A stretch of DNA of 64,000 nucleotides, taken from positions 41,348 through 105,347 of the forward strand of contig DHKP01000004.1 in NCBI GenBank assembly GCA_002404865.1. The letters are read 5' to 3'. A program made the translations under genes and the position numbers. The notes beneath the pieces are model-generated. The model did no database searches. It worked only from the letters and a program-made list of their open reading frames with translations, and had not been told where the DNA came from. Shown in pieces: positions 26,552 to 35,021 of the stretch (positions within the stretch are counted from its first letter, which is position 1; each line of letters opens with the position of its first letter). Source of the stretch: Caryophanales bacterium UBA4691 (GTDB lineage: Bacteria > Bacillota_I > Bacilli_A > RFN20 > CAG-826).

Positions 26552-26733
26552 AACCTGCGTTTTTGCGCTCGAATATTATAGGCAAGGCATTTCTCTCTAG
26601 CAAGGGGGTAAATGAAACTTCAGGCAATTTCTAGAATCATCTTATTGGTAAGGACAAATTTTATTAAGACAAAAGGGAAGACGATAATATTCGCAAGTAA
26701 GTAATCAAAATTATTCCAGGAACTGATTTAAAC

Positions 26734-26759
26734 AAAGAAAGCCCCGAAAATTTCGGGGC
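26734..26759 (-). terminator. terminator of tRNA-Thr
   Basis: On the minus strand GCCCCGAAA and TTTCGGGGC form a strong stem, followed by TTTCTTTG. Confidence 0.82.
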
Positions 26760-26771
26760 CAAGGTTCAAAT

Positions 26772-26847
26772 TGGTGCCGTCTAGCGGAATCGAACCACCA
26801 ACCTACTGATTACGATTCAGTTGCTCTGCCAATTGAGCTAAGACGGC
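26772..26847 (-). tRNA. tRNA-Thr(CGT)
   Basis: A 76-base cloverleaf has acceptor GCCGTCT/AGACGGC, anticodon arm ACTGA-ATCGTAA-TCAGT (anticodon CGT), T-loop TTCGATT and an encoded CCA. Confidence 0.93.
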
Positions 26848-26908
26848 AGCCCGATTAATATAAACCCTTTGTCTTTTTCTCACAAGATAAGAAATAGGAA
26901 ATCACTTT

Positions 26909-29623
26909 TTATTTTTGGAATTTCTTTTTAAGGAAGCGGATGAAAACGACAATTTCATGGAAGAGCAAAGGCGTTAAGGCCAAGGCGTAAACATAGAGAT
27001 AATCTAATGGATCATCGTGGAGCGGATACACTTTGAAGAAACTATTTAAACCTGGGATTTCAATCACCATGAGCTGTAGTCCCATCCCTAGGAAGAAAGC
27101 AACCCATAAAAGCGGGTTTTTATCTTTGAATACGCGAATCACAGAATGCTTTGTGTCGGTCATGCCTAGCATATGGAAGAGTTCCGCCATCGATAGAGCG
27201 CAGAATGCCATGCTTTGGCATTCTTCTAGCGCCTCAACGGAGCTAGATAAATAAGCGTTGATGTCACTTGGAGTGAAATAGCCATTTGCCCATGGTTTGA
27301 TTAAGAAAGCAACCAAAGTGGCAAGGCCAATAATAATGCCGTATCCGAAAGTGATTGAATAACCATCGTGAGCAAAAAGCGATTCTTTTGGATCGCGAGG
27401 TTTTTCATCCATGATGTCGTCTGGCTTCTTGTCGCTGCCTAAAGCAATCGCGGGCAAGGAGTCCGTAATAAGATTAACCCATAGAAGATGTATAGCAATC
27501 AATGGAGCGGGCAGGCCAATCGCAATTGCGATAAACATGCATACGACTTCTCCTATATTGCTTGAAAGGAGGAAAAGAATGGTTTTGCGAATATTCGCAT
27601 AAATCCCACGCCCTTCTTCCACTGCTTTTTCAATGGATGCGAAGTTGTCATCAGTAAGAACCATATCAGCAGCGCCTTTTGCTACGTCAGTACCGGTAAT
27701 CCCCATCGCAATGCCAATATCGGCCGCCTTTAAACTTGGGGCGTCATTGACACCATCGCCAGTCATCGCGGCAATGAATCCATTGGCTTTAATCGCTTTA
27801 ACAATCGCCACTTTGTTGGAAGGAGAAACGCGCGCAAAAACGCGAATCGTTTTAACTTTTTCTTGTAATTCTTCTGGTGAGCATTCATCGATTTGATCGC
27901 CCGACATGCATTCATCTTTGTTTTTCGCAATGCCTAATTCTTCCGCGATAGCAAAAGCGGTGTCTTTATGGTCACCGGTAATCATAACAGTAACAATGCC
28001 AGCTTTTTTAAGCGTGGAGACAGCGTTTTTCGCTTCAGGGCGAGGCGGATCAACCATTCCGACCAAACCAACGAAAGTAAGATTTTCCTCTTCGATCTCT
28101 TTGCTGCCTTTTTTATAGGCTAAGGCTAAAACTCGGAGCGCTTTTTCGCTCATTTTCTTAGCGGCATCTTCAATGTTTTTCCGGTCAGTTTCGTTAAGAT
28201 CGCGGACTTTTCCACCGATATTAATGAAAGAGCAATGCTTTAAGATTTGATCCATCGCGCCTTTTGTGTAAATGATAAATGAGCCATCTTCTTTTTGGTG
28301 AGCGGTCGACATCATCTTTCTAACACTATCGAAAGGAAGTTCATTGACTCGTGGCTTTTTTTCTTCTAGCGAAGATTTTTTCATGCCCAAGCGATTCGCC
28401 ATCTCAACAAGGGCGATTTCGGTAGGATCGCCATACGCCCCTTCTTCAATTTTTGCATCGCTGCATAAAGCCATGCCTTCTGCTAAATAAGAAATTGAAG
28501 AATCAAGATGCTCTTTTTCGAATAATTTTTCGTCAGTATAAGCGGCAACAACCGTCATCTTGTTTTGCGTCAAGGTACCGGTTTTATCGCTGCAAACATA
28601 AGAAACGCCACCCAACGTTTCGACGCTTGCGAGGCGTCTAACAATCGTATTGACTTTAATCATCTTGCTCATGCCATTAGCGAGAACAATCGTAACGACT
28701 GCAGCTAATCCTTCTGGAATCGCGGCAACGGCAAGTCCGACCGCATCGAGTAAATCACTATCCCATTCCTCGGCAATCGTCCCGCGAATCGCATCGTAAG
28801 TCAAAGAAACAGCCAGCATAAGCACAACAATAGCAAGAGTTAAGTATCCAAGGAATTTAGAAAGTTGGCTCAGCTTTTTTTGGAGCGGCGTGTCTTCGGT
28901 TTCGTCATTTGAAAGCATCGCCGCAATCTTGCCGATTTCCGTATTTTTGCCTGTTGCGATAACAACGCCTTCTCCTCGGCCATACACAATCGGAGTGCTA
29001 CTATAAACAACGTTGAGGCGGTCGCCAACACCTACTTCTTCGGTTAGAACAACGTTAGGGTCTTTCTCAACAGGAAGCGATTCGCCTGTCAAAGAGGATT
29101 CGTTTGCCTTTAAAGCAAACCCTTTAATTAACCGTAAATCCGCAGGAACCGTGCGTCCTTCTTCTAAAATTACAATATCCCCAGGAACAAGCTCTTCCGC
29201 TTTCACTTCTTTTAAGACGCCATCGCGACGAACTGTCGCTGTTGGGGAGGAAAGTTTTTTAAGTGCTTCTAACGATTTTTCTGCACGTGTCTCTTGCACT
29301 GTTCCAATGATCGCATTTAAGAAAATGACGCCGAAAATGATAATAACGTCTGCGAAGTCTTTAAAATGGATGCCTTCGTTAGCCTTTAAAGCACTTAAAA
29401 TATTTAACACCAAAGAAACGATGGCCGCCCCTAATAAAATAAAAATCATCGGATCTTTGAATTGCCCTAAGAAAACAAAAAACCAATTTTTCTTTTTTTC
29501 TTCCGCTAATTTGTTAGGGCCATATTTCAAAAAGCGCTCCTCGACGTCTTTTTGACTTAATCCCGTTTTTTCATTGACGCCCAAAATAGAAAGCGTTTCG
29601 TTAATGGAATGATTTTCGTGCAT
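26909..29623 (-). CDS. P-type cation ATPase, probable Mn2+ exporter
   Basis: The 904-residue IIA-type P-ATPase has an N-terminal cation-ATPase domain (LSQKDVEERFLKYGPNKLAEEKKKN), TGES in the actuator, PEGL in M4 near residue 305, DKTGTLT near 346, TGDGVNDAP near 620, and LWVNLITDSLPAIALG in M6 near 717. By sequence alone it would be called a Ca2+ pump. The leader is a yybP-ykoY manganese riboswitch, and such switches control Mn2+ efflux P-ATPases such as YoaB of Lactococcus. Mn2+ export is therefore the better reading, and Ca2+ transport as well cannot be excluded. AGGAGGG lies 8 bases before the ATG and can be sequestered. Confidence 0.9.
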   Translation of the reverse strand: MHENHSINETLSILGVNEKTGLSQKDVEERFLKYGPNKLAEEKKKNWFFVFLGQFKDPMIFILLGAAIVSLVLNILSALKANEGIHFKDFADVIIIFGVIFLNAIIGTVQETRAEKSLEALKKLSSPTATVRRDGVLKEVKAEELVPGDIVILEEGRTVPADLRLIKGFALKANESSLTGESLPVEKDPNVVLTEEVGVGDRLNVVYSSTPIVYGRGEGVVIATGKNTEIGKIAAMLSNDETEDTPLQKKLSQLSKFLGYLTLAIVVLMLAVSLTYDAIRGTIAEEWDSDLLDAVGLAVAAIPEGLAAVVTIVLANGMSKMIKVNTIVRRLASVETLGGVSYVCSDKTGTLTQNKMTVVAAYTDEKLFEKEHLDSSISYLAEGMALCSDAKIEEGAYGDPTEIALVEMANRLGMKKSSLEEKKPRVNELPFDSVRKMMSTAHQKEDGSFIIYTKGAMDQILKHCSFINIGGKVRDLNETDRKNIEDAAKKMSEKALRVLALAYKKGSKEIEEENLTFVGLVGMVDPPRPEAKNAVSTLKKAGIVTVMITGDHKDTAFAIAEELGIAKNKDECMSGDQIDECSPEELQEKVKTIRVFARVSPSNKVAIVKAIKANGFIAAMTGDGVNDAPSLKAADIGIAMGITGTDVAKGAADMVLTDDNFASIEKAVEEGRGIYANIRKTILFLLSSNIGEVVCMFIAIAIGLPAPLIAIHLLWVNLITDSLPAIALGSDKKPDDIMDEKPRDPKESLFAHDGYSITFGYGIIIGLATLVAFLIKPWANGYFTPSDINAYLSSSVEALEECQSMAFCALSMAELFHMLGMTDTKHSVIRVFKDKNPLLWVAFFLGMGLQLMVIEIPGLNSFFKVYPLHDDPLDYLYVYALALTPLLFHEIVVFIRFLKKKFQK

Positions 29624-29631
29624 ATAAGAGT

Positions 29632-29755
29632 CCCTCCTTCTAGCAAATAAATTCCACTAGAAGGTCTTGCGTGGGATATCCCTGCTCTTCCCGGCCATTA
29701 AAAATAAGGCGTGCTGACGAGTTGAGCAACCGCTACTCCCCTTCCCGAGAAGTAG
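29632..29755 (-). ncRNA. yybP-ykoY manganese riboswitch
   Basis: On the minus strand the leader carries both family hallmarks: GGGGAGTAGC near the 5' end (about 29733-29742) and GCAAGACCTT at the 3' end (29661-29670). Between them are a variable arm and GGCCGGGAAGAGCAGGG. P1 is GAAGG (29740-29744) pairing with CCTTC (29660-29664). The same CCTTCTAG (29657-29664) can instead pair with CTAGAAGG (29636-29643), which includes the Shine-Dalgarno AGGAGGG (29632-29638). Mn2+ binding would hold P1 and free the ribosome binding site. Confidence 0.88.
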
Positions 29756-29762
29756 TTTATCA
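29754..29762 (-). promoter_or_regulatory. extended -10 promoter of the riboswitch RNA
   Basis: TGATAAACT on the minus strand is a TG-n extended -10 placed so that transcription would begin just before the aptamer. The -35 region is weak. Confidence 0.45.
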
Positions 29763-29800
29763 CGCAAAAGTAAAACCCTAAAGAATAGAATAAATATTCT

Positions 29801-30448
29801 TTAATCAGATAGTCTTAGGATGGTGAAAATTGAAGCGATCGCACCAAATGATGCGTAAGAATAAAACAATATTGTGAAGATATTCGTATTAAGGAGAATA
29901 AGTAAATAAACGGCTGGCACAGATCCTAAAATCACCATTGAAAAGAATATCGTAAAGAGCACTTTGATCTTCGCGGAAGAAACATATTGTCCTGACATGT
30001 ATTGCTTCAAACGGATATAGCCAAATATGCCAACGACAATTTCCGCTAGCAAAATCACATAACTTGATATCAAAAATGAGAAAGATAAATATTCCTCGCG
30101 TTCTAAAAAAGCCAACAAATTAAGTGGGCTATTAAACAGAAGATCGAAAATAAAGGTGAAAATTTGATAAAAAAGAAGCGACCACGTAAACATCAGCACA
30201 GCTTGGAATGATGCAGGGCTATTTTCTTTGTTCCCCCGATACAAAAGGTAAAACAAATAAATCGCATACAAATAGAAAAGAATATTCCAAAACGTCATGA
30301 TGTTTGGCGCATTGGTAGACTGAACGAGTGAAACAAGAGTTGTTACGAAATCCCCAAAAGCGCATAATGCGGCAAGAACCGCGAAAAACACCGCAAAATA
30401 TTTCTTATAGTGATATTTGAATTTCTGTAAAAGATTTCGAAAGGCCAT
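29801..30448 (-). CDS. hypothetical membrane protein
   Basis: The 215-residue protein has about six hydrophobic helices (for example YFAVFFAVLAALCAFGDFV and LFTIFFSMVILGSVPAVYLL) and no recognisable domain. The N-terminus is basic (RNLLQKFKYHYKKYF). It is transcribed from an extended -10 six bases before the ATG and has no ribosome binding site, so it is probably leaderless. The neighbours give no hint of function. Confidence 0.65.
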   Translation of the reverse strand: MAFRNLLQKFKYHYKKYFAVFFAVLAALCAFGDFVTTLVSLVQSTNAPNIMTFWNILFYLYAIYLFYLLYRGNKENSPASFQAVLMFTWSLLFYQIFTFIFDLLFNSPLNLLAFLEREEYLSFSFLISSYVILLAEIVVGIFGYIRLKQYMSGQYVSSAKIKVLFTIFFSMVILGSVPAVYLLILLNTNIFTILFYSYASFGAIASIFTILRLSD

Positions 30449-30454
30449 AACCGG

Positions 30455-30463
30455 ATTATATCA
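30455..30463 (-). promoter_or_regulatory. extended -10 promoter, leaderless
   Basis: TGATATAAT on the minus strand ends six bases before the ATG at 30448. It contains a perfect TATAAT with the TG-n extension. Confidence 0.6.
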
Positions 30464-30585
30464 CTATCGAACTGGATAAGAAACGTAAAGGAACCTAGCC
30501 CCAAAAGCATAGAGAAAAATCAAAACATCAAAAACTAAATATCTCAGCAAAATGCGATTAAATTCCATTGATTAAGAGCAATGGA

Positions 30586-31962
30586 TTAAACGTGACTCAA
30601 TAAGGGGAAGCGCCAAATAGAGACGCGCTCTTTCTCTTTGATTCCTCCAGCCTCTCTCGCGGCTTTCATTTGTTCTTCGCTATTTCGATAGGTGAATTCT
30701 GGCAAAGCATAACCGCTTTTTAATCCGCATCGAAGCAAAACCCCATATTTTTTCACATCAAGTTGCTTAGAAGTAGTAATCGCTTCTAAAGGCCCGACCT
30801 CACTAACAACAACGTCCAAATAGGGATATTCTTTTGCGTCAATCGGATCGAAATAAAGGTCGCTTTTGGCGGCTTTAACAGTATTCTGAATGATTTCTTG
30901 GGCTACATTAATTTGCGTAGGAACGATTGTTGCGTATTGGGCACGCAAAACATCAAACTCATAAATAGAAATGACAATACCGGATTTTTTCTCAACCAAA
31001 GGAAGAGAAACATCGATTTTTTGCGCTTCCGTATGATTCAAATATTGGTCAAGCGTCAAATAAGCAAGTTTAAGATATTCATCCGCTTTTTCTTTTTTCT
31101 CTTTCAAAGAAAATAGTGTTTTCGATACATATAAATCGCCATAAGCGCGTGAAGCGTCTTCCCCTAACACGCGATATCCATAGACGCCATACCCAATCCC
31201 GAATGGCGCTTCATGACTATAAAAGGTAGTAGCAATATTTTTTCGGTCGAGTGTTCCTGCTAGTAGAGCAAAGACGCGGTGCCCACATTCTTTAGCGTTA
31301 CGAATGAGCCGTTTGTCCATGGTTAATAAGCTTCCGAAATTAGCATTTAAAAGGATGCGATTCAAAGCTTCTTCGTAACGCTCACCCTCTAAGGAATAGC
31401 CATAAGGACCGTCTTTTCTTAAACAATGAGACATATCGCCACTTGCGATAAAAACGACACGTTTTCCCGTGTTTTTAGCCGCATCAGCAATAATTTGACC
31501 CATTTTATAATGAGAAAGGAGCGAGAGCCCACTTAAACCAAGACGAACAATTTTATAGTTCGAATATACTTTATTTAGAAAATAAAGCGGAACCATCGTG
31601 CCGTGGTCTAAAGCAGGATCTTCCGCACCTTCATAGCCAGCTGGGAATTTACGATTCGCAGCAATCCGAGAGATTTCCTTTCGTAAGATATCGTCGTAAT
31701 GGAAGCGGAAATGAACTTGCATCGCCTCATAATCGCGAAACGAGCCCGTCGCAGTTTCCCCGTCAGCAATTTGAAAGAAATCGCGATAGGATTCGGCATG
31801 AGGAGAAGCAATAACGATAGTCTCGGGATGAAGGGAAGCAATTTCCTCCGCAACGCGCATAAAACCATCCGCTGTCTTCGCGACAAGGCGTTCTTCACCT
31901 CTACCAATTTCAGGGATAACAACGGGGCAATGGGGAAGGATATAACTCGCTAAAATGGCCAT
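30586..31962 (-). CDS. Memo-like / AMMECR1 fusion (AmmeMemoRadiSam system protein A)
   Basis: The 458-residue protein has an N-terminal class III dioxygenase/Memo-like domain (ILPHCPVVIPEIGRGEE, ASPHAESYRDFF, DPALDHGTMVPLYFL, IASGDMSHCLRKDGPYGY). An AMMECR1 domain follows in the last ~170 residues (YPYLDVVVSEVGPLEAI, KYGVLLRCGLKSGYALPE). This matches AmmeMemoRadiSam system protein A. A radical-SAM partner is expected in the genome but not in the window. The system may make an unidentified modification or product. No ribosome binding site is evident. Confidence 0.85.
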   Translation of the reverse strand: MAILASYILPHCPVVIPEIGRGEERLVAKTADGFMRVAEEIASLHPETIVIASPHAESYRDFFQIADGETATGSFRDYEAMQVHFRFHYDDILRKEISRIAANRKFPAGYEGAEDPALDHGTMVPLYFLNKVYSNYKIVRLGLSGLSLLSHYKMGQIIADAAKNTGKRVVFIASGDMSHCLRKDGPYGYSLEGERYEEALNRILLNANFGSLLTMDKRLIRNAKECGHRVFALLAGTLDRKNIATTFYSHEAPFGIGYGVYGYRVLGEDASRAYGDLYVSKTLFSLKEKKEKADEYLKLAYLTLDQYLNHTEAQKIDVSLPLVEKKSGIVISIYEFDVLRAQYATIVPTQINVAQEIIQNTVKAAKSDLYFDPIDAKEYPYLDVVVSEVGPLEAITTSKQLDVKKYGVLLRCGLKSGYALPEFTYRNSEEQMKAAREAGGIKEKERVSIWRFPLLSHV

Positions 31963-32000
31963 AAAGAGATTTTTTCACAAAAAGAGGCAAAAACAAAGAG

Positions 32001-32564
32001 CTACAATTGCTTAGCTAATGATTGCGAAAAGTCAATTTTGTGCATGAGGTTAATCGCATATTGGCCGATTTCTTGAAGAGAAAAATCGCTTTTTCCTAAA
32101 AAATAGTCTAGGAAAGCGCCAGAAATTCCATTTGATAAGAACATAATTAAGGCTTTTCCTTCGCGGCTCATGACTTCGCGACCTGGATTGTTTAGGAAAA
32201 CGTTGCATATTTTAACTTTCACATCAACAAAAACATAATGTGGCACGCTTTGAACGAGCTTGGTAAAAAGAGGCTCGTTTTCCCTAAACGAGGCTACTAA
32301 ATCTTCAATAAAGGCATCAAAGCGCGGTCCTTCTTTCAAAAAAGAGGCTTGCCACTTCTCCGACAAAGAGCACATCATCTCGGCTTCGATTTGGCTTAAA
32401 ACGTCTTTGACATCGCTATAGTGATTATAAAACGTGCCACGATTGACGCCAGCGCGCTTCACGGTTTCACTCACGCTGATTTTATTGATGTCTTTCTTTT
32501 CGCTCAGTAAATCGATAACCGCATTTTTGATCAGCTTTTCGCTACGAATGGAATTTTTGTACAT
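32001..32564 (-). CDS. TetR/AcrR-family regulator
   Basis: The 187-residue protein has a TetR helix-turn-helix (KISVSETVKRAGVNRGTFYNHYSDVKDV, split over about residues 28-55) and a helical C-terminal domain of the TetR_C_33 kind. It lies in the same direction as the Memo-AMMECR1 gene, 38 bases upstream of it, so it may regulate that gene. A 13-base palindrome (CAAAATAATTTTG, 32587-32599) in front of it is a possible operator. Confidence 0.82.
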   Translation of the reverse strand: MYKNSIRSEKLIKNAVIDLLSEKKDINKISVSETVKRAGVNRGTFYNHYSDVKDVLSQIEAEMMCSLSEKWQASFLKEGPRFDAFIEDLVASFRENEPLFTKLVQSVPHYVFVDVKVKICNVFLNNPGREVMSREGKALIMFLSNGISGAFLDYFLGKSDFSLQEIGQYAINLMHKIDFSQSLAKQL

Positions 32565-32586
32565 AACGCTCTCCGCAAATGAACGG

Positions 32587-32599
32587 CAAAATAATTTTG
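32587..32599. promoter_or_regulatory. palindrome before the second TetR gene
   Basis: CAAAAT-A-ATTTTG is a perfect odd palindrome 23 bases upstream of the TetR start. It is short and A/T-rich, so the operator role is uncertain. Confidence 0.35.
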
Positions 32600-32702
32600 T
32601 TCAATTGTTCATAATTTTAATTCATAGAGAAATACTATCAAGTCAATAATCCATCCGACTTCTAATCGGTGGACAATCGCGTAAGAACAAGCCATGAAAG
32701 AT

Positions 32703-34214
32703 CTATTCATCCACTTTTAGCTTGATAATAGGTCGTATGCCAGAGTGCGCATCAGAAATAAGTTCGGAAAATGAGCCATCGGGAGAAACGGAAATATTGG
32801 TGTACCCTGTTGGTGAATTTTTCGTCCACCAAGACGAATTTTCTCCGAAATCGACCACTGCGCGCGTCGCTTTCGCGTAATCGGTATATCTAGCGATACG
32901 CTCCTTATCACTATGGAAATATTTTTCGCACTCTTCCTTGGCGAGAAGAGAAAATTTGTCCTCTTCGTAGACATTGAGCATGGCTTTTTTCTCTAGAGGC
33001 AAAAAATGAAAATTGTTTTGCATAGAATTGCCTCGATAATCGTTAGTGTAGGTATCGTAAAACTTACCATTTAGCCAAGCTCGTAGCATATTCTTAGGAT
33101 ATGCGTTTTTATCGCGATGGGTTTGGTGGCTAACAATCGCAAATGTGCAATCGATAACGTCTTCGCTGATAAATAGCGCAGTGCCATCGTGATTCTTTTT
33201 TAGAAGCCGCCACTTAATAGGCTCAACTCGGTAGAGATACAATTTTTTGTCGACGATCTTAGTTCCGTCATTAAAGTAGCGAGAAACGCTCGGAGACTCC
33301 AAAGAAGTTGTTCTATCGTCGTATTCACGACCTTCGTATTCATAATTCCCAGCAGCATTTTTTTGATTTTTGTCTTTAATTTTTTGCGCTAAATTCTCAT
33401 CGGAAACGACCGATTGAGGATATCGGCCAAAATAAACGAAATCGATGCCTTCTTTCATGCTTCTCACATTGATAGTTTCGCGCTTTTTCCATCTCGCTTC
33501 TAATGTGACATTGCTATGGCTAATATTCCAGATCCCCTTCATATCCACTTTTTTATTTCCGAAATACCAGCCATCGAAAGTAAGTTCTAATTTAGGATGA
33601 ATAGGTTCTGGAAGAGAATATGGAAGGCTAAATTCAAGGCTGCGATCAAGATAGTCGCTGAAGCCGTTTTTAAAGCGAACGGTCGTCTTATTGGGTATGA
33701 ACTTCGCGTAAAGATTCATAGGGCCATAAACGTGATCGGCATTGAAATCCCATTTTCTAGAAAAAGAGGGATCTTTGAACCAACCTTGGATTTTGATTCC
33801 TTTTACTTTTGGTTCATTGGCTAATTGCCCAAAACGTACCTTCGCTGCGTTAATTCGGAGATTTCCGCAAAAGAATTTGACATTAAAACTTTGAAATCTG
33901 CGTAAACCAATTTCTCCCGCATCCACTTCCTTTCCGCTAGAAAAATTCAAAATAAGATGCCCGTTACTATCAATCCGGCCAGAAGTAACGACGACTTCGG
34001 AAAAATTCTCTCCTTGATTAAAGCCATTCGGAGAATATTCCTTAGCCCATTCCCAGTAATTTTTCGCGCCACCTTTTTTAACGTAAGCGACATAGTCAGA
34101 ATAATTAGTGTTATTGCGGTAATCGCCTTTTCCATTTGAACAACCGCCACTAGCGAAAATAGACACGCTTGAGGCCAAGAAAAGGAAAAACTTTTTATTC
34201 TTTTTCATCATCAT
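32703..34214 (-). CDS. lipoprotein with InlB B-repeat-like and DUF6273-like regions
   Basis: The 503-residue protein starts with a lipoprotein signal (FLFLASSVSIFASGGCSNGK, the Cys of GGC as lipid site). An N-terminal module of ~90 residues (YVAYVKKGGAKNYWEWAKEY ... DSNGHLILNFSSGKEVDAGEI) is shared with the neighbouring small lipoprotein. Two repeats of the Listeria-Bacteroides type follow (IQGWFKDPSFSRKWDF; LTFDGWYFGNKKVDMKGIWN). The C-terminal ~230 residues (VYFGRYPQSVVSDENLAQKI, PIKWRLLKKNHDGTALFISE) look like DUF6273. It should be anchored outside the membrane. Its ATG overlaps the stop of the upstream lipoprotein (TAATG). Confidence 0.75.
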   Translation of the reverse strand: MMMKKNKKFFLFLASSVSIFASGGCSNGKGDYRNNTNYSDYVAYVKKGGAKNYWEWAKEYSPNGFNQGENFSEVVVTSGRIDSNGHLILNFSSGKEVDAGEIGLRRFQSFNVKFFCGNLRINAAKVRFGQLANEPKVKGIKIQGWFKDPSFSRKWDFNADHVYGPMNLYAKFIPNKTTVRFKNGFSDYLDRSLEFSLPYSLPEPIHPKLELTFDGWYFGNKKVDMKGIWNISHSNVTLEARWKKRETINVRSMKEGIDFVYFGRYPQSVVSDENLAQKIKDKNQKNAAGNYEYEGREYDDRTTSLESPSVSRYFNDGTKIVDKKLYLYRVEPIKWRLLKKNHDGTALFISEDVIDCTFAIVSHQTHRDKNAYPKNMLRAWLNGKFYDTYTNDYRGNSMQNNFHFLPLEKKAMLNVYEEDKFSLLAKEECEKYFHSDKERIARYTDYAKATRAVVDFGENSSWWTKNSPTGYTNISVSPDGSFSELISDAHSGIRPIIKLKVDE

Positions 34215-34546
34215 TAAACTCCCTCCGCATTCATTGTCGAATCAATCGTGATTTCCTCGGTATATTCCGGAATCTTCCCCGCATTAATGATTTGACCGTT
34301 CGTAAGCTCGACAATGAGCTCGTCTTTGCTATTCACTTCGAAAGACTTTATGGTTACCTTGGTTTCTATTTTCTCGATTTTCTTTTTGAGCCATTCTTCA
34401 TAACTAAGATTCCCGCCCCCTTTGGTATAAACGGAATATTCTTCACGAAGGGATGCGCGTTTGAAAGAATCAGGATGATTATTACAACTCAATAAGGCAA
34501 AAGTGCCCATAAGGCCCAAAAGCAAAATCATTAATCTTTTTTTCAT
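34214..34546 (-). CDS. small lipoprotein, short paralogue of its neighbour
   Basis: The 110-residue protein has a clear lipoprotein signal (MILLLGLMGTFALLSCNN, lipobox LLSC). Its mature part (YSVYTKGGGNLSYEEWLKKK ... NSKDELIVELTNGQIINAGKI) aligns with the N-terminal module of the 503-residue lipoprotein. GGAGGG near its end serves the downstream gene. The function is unknown. The pair may be a surface complex or a duplication. Confidence 0.75.
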   Translation of the reverse strand: MKKRLMILLLGLMGTFALLSCNNHPDSFKRASLREEYSVYTKGGGNLSYEEWLKKKIEKIETKVTIKSFEVNSKDELIVELTNGQIINAGKIPEYTEEITIDSTMNAEGV

Positions 34547-35009
34547 AAACGTTTCCTCCGTTTTCTTGAATTATTCAAAGCGTCGAGTAACGACATTAGA
34601 ATAAAACATTCATTGCAATTTTTATAGAAAAAGAATCGCTATTTACTAGCTTTTTTATGATTTTTCTTTTCGTAATTTAGTCAATATTTTTTTATCGCAA
34701 AATCTTATTTTCCATAAATAAAAACCGCAATTTAAAATACGGCAAATCTTTGCTTCAGCATTTGTTTTTCAGAAATTTTTTCTCCGCTTTTCAAGATAAA
34801 AGAAAAATGGAATCCATTAAATTGACCCTAATGGAATTTATCGTTTTTTCGTTTTGACAAAATCGCCAATAAAAAGTGAAAACAAATATATATGGCAAGA
34901 AAGCAAAGAATAGAATCTGCAATGTAATTCGTTGCATATGGCGTTTATGCAAAAGGTAAGCTAGTTCTTATGATTCTAATTTAAGAAGAGTAAAAAGCAA
35001 AAAATGTAG
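34547..35009. other. very AT-rich divergent intergenic region
   Basis: About 460 bases between divergent genes are strongly A/T-rich, with many T-runs on both strands. I see no gene, RNA or clear repeat. It presumably holds the promoters of the lipoprotein pair and of the kinase gene. Confidence 0.5.
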
Positions 35010-35015
35010 TAAAAT
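35010..35015 (+). promoter_or_regulatory. -10 box of the kinase-CYTH gene, leaderless
   Basis: TAAAAT ends six bases before the ATG at 35022. No ribosome binding site is visible and the -35 region is poor. Confidence 0.45.
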
Positions 35016-35021
35016 AGAGAA

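Noticed and set aside
29013..29555. 180-codon plus-strand open frame inside the P-type ATPase
   Set aside because: It is antisense to the actuator domain coding region and is Ser/Thr/Lys-rich as expected of a shadow.
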